A DNA stretch of 64,000 nucleotides. Source: an uncultured Prevotella sp. Its GTDB lineage: Bacteria > Bacteroidota > Bacteroidia > Bacteroidales > Bacteroidaceae. The notes below the pieces were generated by a model. The model saw nothing but the letters and a program-made list of their open reading frames with translations, ran no database searches and was not told the origin of the DNA. The first letter of the stretch is position 1. Each line of letters begins with the position of its first letter. The DNA lies in NCBI GenBank assembly GCA_938028745.1, contig CALIZL010000049.1:37874-101873 (forward strand), read 5' to 3'. Positions 28,917 to 38,487 of this stretch are shown here, piece by piece. The position numbers were made by a program, and so were the translations under genes.

Positions 28917-28950
28917 AAAAAGGCGGCGACCTCATGGCGAAGTCGCCGCC
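28917..28950 (-). terminator. Terminator of dps
   Basis: A perfect 9-bp stem (GGCGGCGAC / GTCGCCGCC) with an 11-base loop is followed on the minus strand by TTTTTAAA, 80 bases after the dps stop codon. The rest of 28333-29029 contains no supportable gene. Confidence 0.85.
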
Positions 28951-29029
28951 AATCGTTTTTAACCAGATAATACGCACGGTGGCTAACCACACAGCGGCGT
29001 ATGCGTTGGGCTATTTGCAGATGGCCGTT

Positions 29030-29518
29030 TTACTTTTTGTAGCTCTTATCCAAGAAAGCCACAAACATCCATACGTTCTTTTCTTGACCAGCGAGGAAAC
29101 CATCCATCAAGCCCACCGTTGCATCGTCGTCGGCATCGGCAGCAAGCTTAGCGATGGCGCGCTCTTGCTTGATAAGGTTGCCCAAGTTGTCTAGCACGGT
29201 CTCAATACCTTCTTTTCCTTCGGGCTCGTTGCCGCTTTCTTTTATCGTAGATACTTTAAGATACTCGCTGAAGCGGTTTTCGGGAGTTGCGCCCAGTTGC
29301 AAAAGGCGTTCTGCAATCTCGTCTACTTTCTCGGCGGCATCGTTATAAAGCTCTTCGTATTTGGCGTGCAAAGAGAAGAATCGCTTACCTTTTACGTTCC
29401 AATGCAAGCCGCGCAGGTTGGCATAAAACACTTGGAAGTCGGCCAACAGTTGGGTCAAGCCTTTAACAATGGGTTGAACTTTGTTCTCGTCTAGTCCTAA
29501 ATACATCATTGTTTTCAT
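29030..29518 (-). CDS. dps: Dps-family ferritin-like DNA-protection protein
   Basis: 162 residues, normal for Dps. The dodecameric mini-ferritin signature is visible: NLRGLHWNVKGKRFFSLHAKYEELYNDAAEKVDEIAERLLQLG (in about residues 35-77), holding the His, Asp and Glu residues that bind iron at the subunit interface. Dps stores iron and uses hydrogen peroxide to oxidise it, shielding DNA from Fenton chemistry. In Bacteroidales it is usually induced by oxygen. It stands alone with its own strong terminator. It fits with the sod/ahpCF genes at 60-63.5 kb as part of the aerotolerance set. GGAAATAAGAA before the first ATG supports the start. Confidence 0.93.
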   Translation of the reverse strand: MKTMMYLGLDENKVQPIVKGLTQLLADFQVFYANLRGLHWNVKGKRFFSLHAKYEELYNDAAEKVDEIAERLLQLGATPENRFSEYLKVSTIKESGNEPEGKEGIETVLDNLGNLIKQERAIAKLAADADDDATVGLMDGFLAGQEKNVWMFVAFLDKSYKK

Positions 29519-29644
29519 TTCTTATTTCCTTTCTATATTTATAATTGTGAGTAAATTCTTTATTTCTTTTCGATTGCAAAGTTAGGTATTTATGGCGCTG
29601 AGCCCAAACTTTTCCTTCTATTTCGATATAGAATTAATCTATAA

Positions 29645-29765
29645 GTGTTTGAGTTGGTAAGGGCATAAGTTGCTAAGTTCATGAGTTTATGATGGGAGCG
29701 CGTTTTTAAGTTCATGAGTTGGTAAGGGCATAAGCCGCTAAGTTCGTGAGTTTGTGAGGGACGAA
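29645..29765. repeat. Simple-repeat tract (GAGTTGGTAAGGGCATAAG units)
   Basis: Two near-copies of GAGTTGGTAAGGGCATAAG...CTAAGTTC are interleaved with GAGTTTATGA variants. Noncoding. Confidence 0.65.
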
Positions 29766-29868
29766 GTCTTTTAATCTACCAGTTTTCGCAGGCCTTTTCA
29801 AACTTCTTTCCACACCACTCCTTATGTTAAATAGCACATTTCACTACCTTCTTTCCGATTATTTTGCT

Positions 29869-29876
29869 TATCTTTG
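29869..29876 (+). promoter_or_regulatory. -7 promoter box of the surface lipoprotein gene
   Basis: TATCTTTG matches TAnnTTTG and is followed by a 113-base leader to the ATG at 29989. It rules out the in-frame ATG at 29824 as the start. Confidence 0.6.
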
Positions 29877-29988
29877 CCCCATAGTTATTGTGCGCCGCAA
29901 TTGCTCAACGCCTCTGCACCATTGTTGCAAAGGCCTATTAGGAGGGCTGAAAGGCGCGCCAGTTTTAGTATTAGAGACAGGATTAACA

Positions 29989-31353
29989 ATGAAGAAATTT
30001 ATTTTAGCAGCAGCGATATGCGTCTTTTTTGCTGCCTGTGGAGGAGACGACGGACTTACACCCACTCCACAAAAGCCACCAACACAAGAGGAAACAACCG
30101 AGGTTAAAGCCGCGGACATCGTGAAATACTTCAATCTCGACAAGCAACTTAACGTGTATCAAGCCATAGAAAAGGCAAAAGCCGACCTCGGAAAGAAAAC
30201 GATAGACGGCAAGGAAATTGAAGTTAAGGCCGTGAACGTGGTGAAACGCGACGACCAAAAGGGTACTTTCACGCTTAAAGTGACGGGCGTTGTGGGTAAT
30301 AAGCCTTTCGGAATGGAGGTCGATTTCTCTGGATTTGCACAAAAACCAGCAGACCAAGACATGGCCATGCGTGCTGTGGCCAAATGGAAAGACGGCGTGG
30401 ATTACCTGTCGGAGTTCGATTTCGACACACTGTTCCGCTTGAAAAAGACCGATAAGTTCACTGTGGACTATCTCTCAAAGCTGGTAGACCTTACGTCTTC
30501 TGCCGCAGATGGAAGTAGCCACTATACCTTTACGCCCGACGATTGGGCCAAAACCGCCATTAGCGATGTGCGTTATGTGCCCAGTAACAGCCATTCGGGT
30601 CATGTTATGTTTACCATTACCTACAACGGAATAAAAGGTAAAACAGGCAACAATGGCTCTCCAAGCCTTGCCATTGATAAGAACGCGTATTACGCCAAGC
30701 AGTTTACCGTTGACACCCAGGTCGCAAGTAAGTTCTATATGCGTGGCGTTTACCGTCAGCTTGCTGCGTTCTATGGCTCCCTGATTAAGTACGACGAAAC
30801 TAAGTTTGCCCCACTTCTGGCCAGTAAACAGAAGAACGACGGCGACAACTCCATCGCGCTGACAATTAAACTCACGCCTAGGGATGGCTCGGAAACCGAA
30901 TTGGCACAGTTTACCTTAACGCTGAAAGGCTTTAAACCGCTGTCCGACCTCAACAACGAGTGGAACATCGCCGGTAAAACAGAGGTAAACGAGTTCTTCG
31001 GTAAGCGGTTTAGGAACTCTGCCGACGGCGATAAGACGGCACAAGTAAAAGCCATCGACACGAGAGTGTGGCTTAAACTGGTGCAGATGACAGTTAAGCG
31101 AGGGGGCAATTTTGTTAGCTTGTATCCCAACGAGGTGGCAAGCGAGAACGGAAACTATAAAGTAACCGCATGGTTCCCATCGAGTAGCGATGCCGAATAC
31201 AAGGACATTTATCTTGAAGAACCCCGAATTGAGGTTACAGCTGCCGAGAAAAAGGGTAACTTCCTCTATATAAAGTATAGGCTGACATCGGTTAACGAGA
31301 CGGCCGTTGCCGGCGTTGAGAAGAGGATTGAGGTGCATCTGATTATGCCCTAA
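29989..31353 (+). CDS. Surface-exposed lipoprotein of unknown function
   Basis: 454 residues from MKKFILAAAICVFFAACGG. The lipidated Cys is C17, followed by GGDDG, an acidic stretch like the Bacteroidetes lipoprotein export signal that sends lipoproteins to the cell surface. A Pro/Thr linker (LTPTPQKPPTQEETTE) leads into two or three similar beta-rich modules: GKEIEVKAVNVVKRDDQKGTFTLKVTG early and LTIKLTPRDGSETELAQFTLTLKGF later look like internal repeats of one fold. No enzymatic motif seen. The gene has its own promoter and a perfect 12-bp hairpin downstream, so it is probably monocistronic. I do not recognise the family. Confidence 0.8.
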   Translation: MKKFILAAAICVFFAACGGDDGLTPTPQKPPTQEETTEVKAADIVKYFNLDKQLNVYQAIEKAKADLGKKTIDGKEIEVKAVNVVKRDDQKGTFTLKVTGVVGNKPFGMEVDFSGFAQKPADQDMAMRAVAKWKDGVDYLSEFDFDTLFRLKKTDKFTVDYLSKLVDLTSSAADGSSHYTFTPDDWAKTAISDVRYVPSNSHSGHVMFTITYNGIKGKTGNNGSPSLAIDKNAYYAKQFTVDTQVASKFYMRGVYRQLAAFYGSLIKYDETKFAPLLASKQKNDGDNSIALTIKLTPRDGSETELAQFTLTLKGFKPLSDLNNEWNIAGKTEVNEFFGKRFRNSADGDKTAQVKAIDTRVWLKLVQMTVKRGGNFVSLYPNEVASENGNYKVTAWFPSSSDAEYKDIYLEEPRIEVTAAEKKGNFLYIKYRLTSVNETAVAGVEKRIEVHLIMP

Positions 31354-31398
31354 CACGCAAAAAAGCCCAAGCATCGCATGCTGTGTGGCTCACTTAAA

Positions 31399-31430
31399 CG
31401 CCCGTTGCGCTAGCCATTGCGCAACGGGCG
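31399..31430 (+). terminator. 12-bp hairpin after the surface lipoprotein
   Basis: CGCCCGTTGCGC and GCGCAACGGGCG pair perfectly around an 8-base loop, 46 bases after the stop. No U-run follows, so termination efficiency is uncertain. Confidence 0.65.
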
Positions 31431-31651
31431 TACTTGTATATGGGCTGCACAGGCGCGCCAGATGCCATTCGTGGCCCATCGTTTTAAAACCCATTGGGCT
31501 TTTAGGCTAAGTTTGTAAGATAGTCTTCGGCGGCCGATTTGGGTTACACCCAAAACAAAGAACAGCTTAATTGCATCGCTTTTCATGATTATTTACTAAC
31601 TTTGTCACGATATTTCAAAACACAAGTTCATCCACATCACACCTTATATAT

Positions 31652-32785
31652 ATGGAGAATGTTTGCAGAGCAAGAGGAGAGTTCGACGATATACGACCCT
31701 ATAACGATGACGAAGTGGCACTGGCCATGCGCCGAATAGCCCAAAGTAAGTGGCTGCCGCAGTTGGCTAACTTCGTGTTTCCCGAACAAAACGTGCAAGA
31801 GGTGGCACGCATGCTGGAAGAAATAAGTTCGGCACGCGAGTTTCAGCTCCGCGTGATGTATCATTTCAACCGAGAGGTGATGCGAAGAAGCACCACGCAA
31901 TTTGTTTGCGAAGGGCTTGAACTGCTGCAACCTGCCGTGCCTTACCTCTTTGTAAGCAACCACCGCGACATCGTTTTAGATGCCTCGCTGCTGCAAAACG
32001 CACTGGTGGATGCAGGGCACGATACCTGCGAAATAACCTTTGGAGCCAACCTGATGACCCATCCTACTGTGGTAGACATCGGCAAAAGCAACAAGATGTT
32101 TCGCGTGGAGCGCGGCGGAAACAAACGCCAGTTCTACGAAAGCGAGCTGCACCTGTCGCGATACATCAGGCATGCCATCGTAGATAGGGGCTCGTCGGTA
32201 TGGATTGCACAGCGCAACGGCCGCACAAAAGACGGACTAGACCGAACCGAACCTGCACTTATAAAGATGTTTACGCTTTCTGGAATGGGCAATAAGCTCG
32301 TTTCGTTGGCCCAACTGAACATCGTACCCGTGGCTGTGAGCTACGAATACGAGTCGTGCGACTTGCTTAAAGCGCGCGAAATGGCGCAGACCGCGCACAA
32401 ACCCTACGTAAAACAGCCGGGCGAAGACATCAACAGCATCATTACGGGCATCAGTCAGCCCAAGGGTCGGGTGCATTTCCGCGTAACAAAACCCATTGGC
32501 GCGGCCCAACTTGAACCCCTTGCGCACCTGCCCCTTAACGATGCCGTGCGCCAAGTGGCACAGATGATAGACCATGTCATTATTGATGCCTACCAACTGA
32601 TGCCCACCAACATGGCCGCCTATGCCATGTTGCACCCCGAAGAACCGCAGAATGCCCAGTGGGATGAGGCGAAAGCGTGGCTAAGCCAGCGTTTGCAACA
32701 GCTAACCACCGACGAAGAACGCCGCCACCTGCTGCACATATACGCCAATCCTGTTGCGGCCAAACAACAAATAAAGCAAAGTTGA
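31652..32785 (+). CDS. PlsC-like phospholipid/glycerolipid acyltransferase
   Basis: 377 residues. The acyltransferase active-site motif is VSNHRDIVLDASLL (H104-R-D106), and the later block SVWIAQRNGRTKDGLDRTEPAL is the acceptor-binding motif in the position of the PlsC EGTRS box. The His-to-distal-Asp spacing in NHRDIVLD differs from the standard H-x4-D but is what I would expect of a Bacteroidetes sub-family. The acyl acceptor is not determined. It ends one base before the start of the MMPL exporter gene, so the two are translationally coupled. A -7 box (TAACTTTG, 31597-31604) lies upstream. Likely role: making an acylated lipid that the neighbour exports. Confidence 0.85.
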   Translation: MENVCRARGEFDDIRPYNDDEVALAMRRIAQSKWLPQLANFVFPEQNVQEVARMLEEISSAREFQLRVMYHFNREVMRRSTTQFVCEGLELLQPAVPYLFVSNHRDIVLDASLLQNALVDAGHDTCEITFGANLMTHPTVVDIGKSNKMFRVERGGNKRQFYESELHLSRYIRHAIVDRGSSVWIAQRNGRTKDGLDRTEPALIKMFTLSGMGNKLVSLAQLNIVPVAVSYEYESCDLLKAREMAQTAHKPYVKQPGEDINSIITGISQPKGRVHFRVTKPIGAAQLEPLAHLPLNDAVRQVAQMIDHVIIDAYQLMPTNMAAYAMLHPEEPQNAQWDEAKAWLSQRLQQLTTDEERRHLLHIYANPVAAKQQIKQS

Positions 32786-32786
32786 C

Positions 32787-35198
32787 ATGATTGCACAATG
32801 GCTTATAAGGCTGTACGACTGGTTTGCGCAACATCGTCTGCTGCGCCTTGCCCTGCCCATTGCCCTGGCTTTGGGCGCGTTGGCGGGTGCATCGCAACTG
32901 CGTTTCAAAGAAGACATCACCGACTTTCTGCCCAACGACCACAACTATCGTCGCTCGATGGAGATTTACAGGCAGACAAACGCTGCCGACCGCATCTTTA
33001 TCGTGGCCTCGCCCACCGATACCACGCAGCTTAACACGCCCCTCTTGGTGTGCGCCATGCAGCTATTTCAACGCGAAAGCAAGGCTCGCGGATGGCAACT
33101 AACGGCACAAGCCGACTTCGAGAGCGTGATGCGCATTCCCGATTTCGCCTATCAAAACGCGCCTTTGCTGCTGGGCGATGCCGATTTTGCCCGCATACGC
33201 CGCATAACCCGCACCGACAGCATGGCCGCCGCACTGCAACGCAATCGCGAAATGCTGCTTTTCCCCACGGGCGGAATGGTTACACAGAACATCGAACGCG
33301 ACCCCTTGGGCCTTTTTACGCCCTTACTGGCCCGATTGCAGGCCAGTGGTAACGCCCTGCATTACGAGCTACACGACGGCTATATCTTTACACCCGACGA
33401 CCGCCACGCCGTGGCTATGCTCACATCGCCATACGGAGCAAGCGAAACAAACGGCAATGCGCTGCTCGTTAACCAAATAGACAGCGTGGCACGAAGTGTA
33501 GAAATGCGCGTGCCTGGCGTACAAATCGCTGCCACGGGCGCACCTGTTATAGCTGTAGACAATGCCACGCAGATAAAGATAGATAGCATTTGGGCTATCT
33601 CCATTGCCGCAACACTCATCGTTGCGTTGTTGGTGTGGGCCTTGCGGCGCGTTCGTCACCTGTTTCTCATCGTCGTTTCGCTGGGCTTTGGCTGGCTCAT
33701 GGCTATGGGCGGAATGGCTTTGGTAAGTAGCGAAGTGTCTATCATTGTGTTGGGTATAGCCTCGGTAATCATCGGTATCGCCGTAAACTATCCCTTACAC
33801 TTCGTTACGCATCTGGCTCATTGCAGCTCGCCGCGGCAGACACTCGAAGAGATTGCCTCGCCCCTTGTGGTGGGCAACGTCACAACAGTGGGGGCTTTTG
33901 CCGCCTTAATACCCCTCGATGCCACCGCATTGAGCCATTTGGGCATCTTCGCAGCCCTGATGTTGGTTAGCACCATCTTGTTTGTTGTGGTGTTCTTGCC
34001 CCATTTTGTGGGCAGGAAAAACGTTTCTGTCAAACCTTCGACCGCAAACGAGCAAGACGAAACGCCCGATGCCACACCCTTGTCGGCTACATCTGGGCCT
34101 GTTGCCACTGCTCATTCGCCCCATCATCGCAGGCGAACGACCATCGTTAGTGCGGCTTTGGTGGTGGTGACGCTTGTGTTGGGCTATTTCAGTTTGGGCA
34201 CACAGTTCGACACCGACTTACGAAACATCAACTACTTAACGCCGCAACAGCAAACGCTTTTGATGCAATTGGCGCAGATGCGCGGCGAAGAACATGGCAC
34301 AACGCAAGTGTATTTCGTGGCCGAAGGTAAGAACGTAGAACGGGCTTTGCAGGCTGCCGAACAGCCACAATACCCGCTTTTGGTGGCTAGTAAGGCCGAA
34401 CAAGAACGCCGTTTGGCGCAATGGCGCAGTATATTGAAAGAACGTGCACCGCAATTAGACAGCTTGGGACTTTTGGCAGCGAAGGAAGGCTTTGCTGCCG
34501 ATGCCTTCGCGCCCTTCCAAGAGATGCTCGCCACACGCTTTACACCGCAACCGCCCAGCCATTTCGCGCCCTTTTTGCAAGCCTCTTTGGGCAATCGCAT
34601 CATCGGAAACGCGGTGGTTAACATCGTTAATGTGCCTTCGGCGCAGGCCGATAGCGTGGTGGCGGCCTTTACATCCACGCCTAATGGCGAGCGTTGGGCG
34701 TTCACCTTGCCTAGTCTTAACGCCACGATAGCCAACTCGCTGTCGCAGCATTTCAACTATATCGGTTGGGTTTGCGGTACCATTGTTTTCGCTTTTCTCT
34801 GGCTTTCGTTCCGCAAGTTTAAGCTTGCACTCATCGCCTTCATGCCTATGGTGGTGTCGTGGCTGTGGATTTTGGGCGTGATGCACCTTTTAGATATGCG
34901 TTTCAACCTGGTAAACATCATCTTGGCCACCTTTATTTTCGGTCAAGGCGACGATTATAGCATTTTTGTTACCGAAGGATTGATATACGAACGACGCCAC
35001 GGCCGCCCCATGTTGGCGGCCTATCGCAAGGGCATTTTGCTCTCGGCGGCCATCATGTTCATCGGCATGGGCTCGTTGGTTGTGGCTCGTCACCCCGCTT
35101 TGCATTCGCTGGGGGCAATTACCATCGTGGGCATGGGCGCGGTTGTGGCCCTCACCTATGTTGTTCCGCCATTGTTGTTTAGGTGGTGGGTGAAGTAG
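32787..35198 (+). CDS. MMPL/RND-family lipid exporter
   Basis: 803 residues. Two repeats of one membrane segment, a large periplasmic loop and a membrane cluster are visible. The first loop follows FKEDITDFLPNDHNYRRSMEIYR; five membrane helices then run around 265-410 (IDSIWAISIAATLIVALLVWALRR onward). The second half begins after LGYFSLGTQFDTDLRNINYLTPQQQ and ends with ALTYVVPPLLFRWW. MMPL proteins use the proton gradient to move lipids or pigments across the inner membrane. The 1-bp gap after the acyltransferase gene strongly suggests a shared lipid pathway. Aryl-polyene or flexirubin clusters carry similar pairs, but no ketosynthase, acyl carrier or aromatic lyase genes are near. Confidence 0.88.
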   Translation: MIAQWLIRLYDWFAQHRLLRLALPIALALGALAGASQLRFKEDITDFLPNDHNYRRSMEIYRQTNAADRIFIVASPTDTTQLNTPLLVCAMQLFQRESKARGWQLTAQADFESVMRIPDFAYQNAPLLLGDADFARIRRITRTDSMAAALQRNREMLLFPTGGMVTQNIERDPLGLFTPLLARLQASGNALHYELHDGYIFTPDDRHAVAMLTSPYGASETNGNALLVNQIDSVARSVEMRVPGVQIAATGAPVIAVDNATQIKIDSIWAISIAATLIVALLVWALRRVRHLFLIVVSLGFGWLMAMGGMALVSSEVSIIVLGIASVIIGIAVNYPLHFVTHLAHCSSPRQTLEEIASPLVVGNVTTVGAFAALIPLDATALSHLGIFAALMLVSTILFVVVFLPHFVGRKNVSVKPSTANEQDETPDATPLSATSGPVATAHSPHHRRRTTIVSAALVVVTLVLGYFSLGTQFDTDLRNINYLTPQQQTLLMQLAQMRGEEHGTTQVYFVAEGKNVERALQAAEQPQYPLLVASKAEQERRLAQWRSILKERAPQLDSLGLLAAKEGFAADAFAPFQEMLATRFTPQPPSHFAPFLQASLGNRIIGNAVVNIVNVPSAQADSVVAAFTSTPNGERWAFTLPSLNATIANSLSQHFNYIGWVCGTIVFAFLWLSFRKFKLALIAFMPMVVSWLWILGVMHLLDMRFNLVNIILATFIFGQGDDYSIFVTEGLIYERRHGRPMLAAYRKGILLSAAIMFIGMGSLVVARHPALHSLGAITIVGMGAVVALTYVVPPLLFRWWVK

Positions 35199-35232
35199 GT
35201 GCGGCCTTATTCAATCCTTAAGATACACCTCG

Positions 35233-35880
35233 TTTTGTCAACTTTTCGGCGTATTTTTTAACATGATGAGTGCAATTTTTGCTCGCAATCGTCCGCCTTG
35301 CCGCAAAAAATCGATTCTCGCGAGGGTTTGTTTTGATGCAAAAGGAGAGTAGTTGTGAATGTCGGCAAAATGTATTTTTATTTAATAAAACCGCCATTTG
35401 CACCAGATTTTGGGCTGTTTGAAGCAAAAAACAGTGCATTTAGCACCAAAACGCACTGCAATTTGGTGCAAAACGCAGTGCGTTTTGGTGCTAAATGCAG
35501 TGCGTTTTGGTGCAAAACGCAAGGTAAAATGGTGCTAAATGCAGTGTTTTTTGATGCTAAACGCGAGACAAGGAGTATAAATATCCACAGCAATTGTATA
35601 AATAAAACCTCTTAGAACCATGAATAACATGACTAAAAAGGGCAAAATAGTGGTTAAAAAGTGGGGTTTTAGGGTCTAAAAGGGGGTAATTGGGAACAAA
35701 AAAAATGCGAGTTGGCGGCCAACTAGAAAGGCAAAATGGTGCAAAATGCAGGTTGTGTTCTTAAAAATGGACTAAAACAGGAACCCATAAGGCAGAAATC
35801 CGCGGCCAATTGCTTGCTTTTTAGCCCTTTTTCTCGCTAGAATGGTTGGTCGATAGAATGTGTTTTGTAAAGTCTATCGC
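35233..35880 (+). repeat. 648-bp dispersed intergenic element, copy 4 (seven 22-bp units, one inverted)
   Basis: Forward orientation. Seven 22-bp units run from about 35419 to 35572; the second reads GCACCAAAACGCACTGCAATTT, the inverse of its neighbours, yet keeps the 22-bp register. The invariant CGCAAAAAATCGATTCTCGC is near 35302 and the tail CGCTAGAATGG...TTTTGTAAAG near 35875. It follows the MMPL gene. Confidence 0.9.
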
Positions 35881-35889
35881 AAAAAAATT

Positions 35890-36265
35890 AAGGTTCTGAG
35901 TTGATGAGTTTGTGAGTTAGTAAGTTAATAAGTGGGTAGACTTGTGGGCTGATAAGTTTGTGAGATGGTAGGTATATTGGTGGCTAAGTGTTTGAGTTTG
36001 TGATTTAGTAAGTTTATGGGTGGGTAGGCTTGTGGGCTGGTAGGTTTGTAAGATGGTAGGTATGTCAGTGGGTAAGTGTTTGAGTTTGTAAGTTCATGAG
36101 TTTATGAGTGGGTAAGTTTAAGGGTTGGTGAGTTTGTGAGATGCTAAGTATATTAGTGGGTAAATGTTTGAGTTTGTGAGTTAGTAAGTTTATGAGTGGG
36201 TAGGTTTGTGGGCTGATGAGTTTGTGGGTCGGTAGCTATATGGGTTGGTAAGTTTATGGATTTAT
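35890..36265. repeat. Simple-repeat tract (GAGTTTGTGAGTTAGTAAGTTTATGAG)
   Basis: A long run of variants of GTGGGTAGGTTTGTGGGCTGATGAG and GAGTTTGTGAGTTAGTAAG with some higher-order periodicity. It is the longest simple-repeat tract in the window. A possible -7 box TAACTTTG follows at 36331-36338. Confidence 0.75.
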
Positions 36266-36491
36266 GTTACTTTTAGCGGGATAACCTCGTTTTGCCACTG
36301 ATAAATGGGACAATATTTCAAATTATATCGTAACTTTGTCTAGTACTTCGTGCAGGAGAAGTGTGCTTATCTTGGTTTGTTTTTCGCAACACAAAGATAA
36401 TAAGCCCCACTCAATTGATGGAAGTTTTAAAAGTAAAGGCGACTTCAACGCTCGAACTGAACAACTCACAAACAAAAAACATTATTGAGCT

Positions 36492-37025
36492 TTGCGTAAA
36501 TTAAAAACCATAGAAATGCACCGCTTGACGGTGGACGAATTTAAGGCAGCCAGCAAGTTGCCGCTAGTGGTGGTGTTAGATAACGTGCGTTCGTTGCACA
36601 ATGTTGGTTCGGTGTTGCGTTCGTGCGATGCCTTTCGTGTTGAGGCAGTCTATCTTTGTGGCATCACGGCAACACCGCCAAGTGCCGAAATTCATAAGAC
36701 GGCGTTGGGCGCGGAGGATAGTGTGACGTGGAAATACTTCGCAGAAACCACCGATGCCGTTGACGAATTGCACGCCCATGCAACCAAAGTGCTTGCCGTG
36801 GAGCAAGTGGCAGGCTCTACCATGCTGCAAAATCTGCAAACCACCGAGGGCCAACGTTATGCCGTTGTGCTGGGAAACGAGGTGAAAGGCGTGCAACAAG
36901 CAGTGGTAGACCGCTGCGACGGCTGTCTGGAAATACCCCAGTTTGGCACCAAACACTCGCTCAACGTGTCGGTTGCGGCTGGAATTGTGGTGTGGGAGTT
37001 TGCTAAGAAGATTGGCAATAAGTGA
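36492..37025 (+). CDS. SpoU/TrmH-family RNA 2'-O-ribose methyltransferase, TTG start
   Basis: 177 residues of the trefoil-knotted SPOUT fold. The family motifs are LDNVRSLHNVGSVLRSCDAF (motif 1), AVVLGNEVKGVQQAVVDRCDG (motif 2) and IPQFGTKHSLNVSVAAGIVVWEF (motif 3), which bind S-adenosylmethionine in the knot. It should methylate a ribose in tRNA or rRNA; the target nucleotide is unknown. The start is TTG: the family N terminus RKLKTIEMHRL begins there, and the next ATG would cut off eight residues of it. The gene stands alone between a simple-repeat tract and another repeat-rich gap. Confidence 0.9.
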   Translation: MRKLKTIEMHRLTVDEFKAASKLPLVVVLDNVRSLHNVGSVLRSCDAFRVEAVYLCGITATPPSAEIHKTALGAEDSVTWKYFAETTDAVDELHAHATKVLAVEQVAGSTMLQNLQTTEGQRYAVVLGNEVKGVQQAVVDRCDGCLEIPQFGTKHSLNVSVAAGIVVWEFAKKIGNK

Positions 37026-37470
37026 GTTGGCAGGTAGGCAAACTTACGAGTTGACGAGCGTTTGGCTGCCAAGTAGGCGGCAATGGTATTTCGTTGGCTG
37101 GCTCATGTGGGGCTGTTTAGCTTGTTTTTGTATCGTATTTCTTAACAAGAAACTTGCTTGTTAGCCCGTTAACGCTGTTTCTTGTCACCATCATCTTCTC
37201 TACTCATCAACTAAATTTTGTCTACTTGTTAAGTCGTCAACGGGTTAACTCGTCAACTACTAAACAGGTAAATTGTTCCATTTGTCCACTCTTCTACTTG
37301 CCTATTCGCCAACTTCTTAGCCTGTTAACTCGTCAACAAGACATTTCTTACAAACCGAACACTAGTTGTTACAATCCGAATAATCTATAAGACACTTTTT
37401 ATCCAATGTGGAATTTTAACATAAGGAGCAACAGAAAAAGTGCTTCTTTTCTTTTTTGGTTACACAAAAT
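37026..37470. other. Gene-free spacer with simple repeats
   Basis: The spacer contains GAGTTGGCAGG-type and GTCAACGGGTTAACTCGTCAAC-type low-complexity segments and no supportable gene. The promoter of the next gene (-7 box TAACTTTG at 37475-37482) sits at its right edge. Confidence 0.5.
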
Positions 37471-37516
37471 GTCGTAACTTTGCAAGCGATAAAAGTATTT
37501 ATTAAACATATCAATC

Positions 37517-37975
37517 ATGAAAAAAACAACATTTGACAAGGCCCTGTTGGGCTTTCTAGCCCTAGTGGCCATCCTTTTTATGGGAGTTACCTTCTCGTCA
37601 TGTTCAAGCGACGACGACGAAGTGCCAGTTAAGAAAAAGAAAGAAGTTAGTGCCATCGTAGGAACTTGGCAACAAGACATCGTACAGAAAGTTGGCGAAG
37701 AGAATGGTGAGGTAGTACCAGAGAAACCCGTTCCCGTTTACGAAGTCTACAAAGAAGACGGAACTTATTTAAAGACCAACGACCTCAACAATAAAGAGGC
37801 AAAAGTGGAGGAAGGAAAGTTTACCGTTAAGAACGACTCACTGTTTGTTGAAGTGAAAGAAGAAAAGGCTGTGCGCAAAGACGCCTTCAAGTTCACTATT
37901 AAAGAAAATAAACTGTCTAAACAGAAGAATAACGAGGAGATAGCAACTTACACCAGGTTTAAAGTGACCCCCTGA
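37517..37975 (+). CDS. Small lipoprotein, lipocalin-like
   Basis: 152 residues. The lipoprotein signal ends VTFSSC with the lipidated Cys at C29, followed by SSDDDEVPVKKKK, an acidic surface-export-like stretch and a basic linker. The mature part starts IVGTWQQD, the G-x-W motif found in lipocalin-like proteins of Bacteroidetes, and then has regular beta strands (YEVYKEDGTYLKT, VEEGKFTVKNDSLFVEVKE, AFKFTIKENKLSKQ). A -7 box TAACTTTG lies upstream. It is likely an extracytoplasmic binding or inhibitor-like protein; function unknown. Confidence 0.75.
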   Translation: MKKTTFDKALLGFLALVAILFMGVTFSSCSSDDDEVPVKKKKEVSAIVGTWQQDIVQKVGEENGEVVPEKPVPVYEVYKEDGTYLKTNDLNNKEAKVEEGKFTVKNDSLFVEVKEEKAVRKDAFKFTIKENKLSKQKNNEEIATYTRFKVTP

Positions 37976-38033
37976 CCAGGGTAAATACAAGAAAAGCATG
38001 ATACGCCGACTGATGCCGGCGGACATTGGCAGT

Positions 38034-38055
38034 GCAGACATCGAGAGATGTCTGC
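38034..38055 (+). terminator. Hairpin after the lipocalin-like gene
   Basis: GCAGACATC-GAGA-GATGTCTGC forms a perfect 9-bp stem with a tetraloop, about 60 bases after the stop. No U-run follows. Confidence 0.55.
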
Positions 38056-38155
38056 CTGTTTGCCATGATAAGCGTTGAACATCTGCAACCAATGGCATCA
38101 TCATGCGTTGAAGGAACTGCATAAAAGCTGGCCTAACCCCACGCTGTAGCCGCAC

Positions 38156-38385
38156 AAAACACCTTTGAATATGAAGAACGGGGCTGCATAAGGCAAGCGC
38201 GACCCTAAGCAAGAGCAGCCCCAAAACACCTTTGAATATGAAGAACAGGGCTGCATAAAGCAAGGGCAACCCTACGCGAGAGCAGCCCAAAAACACCTTT
38301 GAATATGAAGAACAGGGCTGCATAAAGCAAGGACAATCCACGCAAGAGCAACCCAAAAACACCTTTGAATATGAAGAACAGCCAC
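38156..38385. repeat. Four tandem copies of a 67-bp unit
   Basis: The block AAAACACCTTTGAATATGAA recurs at 38156, 38223, 38290 and 38356 (67, 67 and 66 bp apart). Each full unit also carries GGGCTGCATAAAGCAAGG and a matching GAGCAGCCC, which can pair into a small hairpin. The repeat lies between the lipocalin-like gene and ychF. Confidence 0.9.
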
Positions 38386-38487
38386 TTATCATAGACTCTT
38401 TGCCGCAAACCATACCGCTTTTATTCGTGTTTCTCGAATTTCTGCACTAACTTTGCACATTATATATATAATTGTAAACAACAAGAC

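Noticed and set aside
38156..38408. Minus-strand frames giving repeated SSYSKVFLGC-type peptides
   Set aside because: They are translations of the 67-bp tandem array; frame is lost between units because 67 is not divisible by three.
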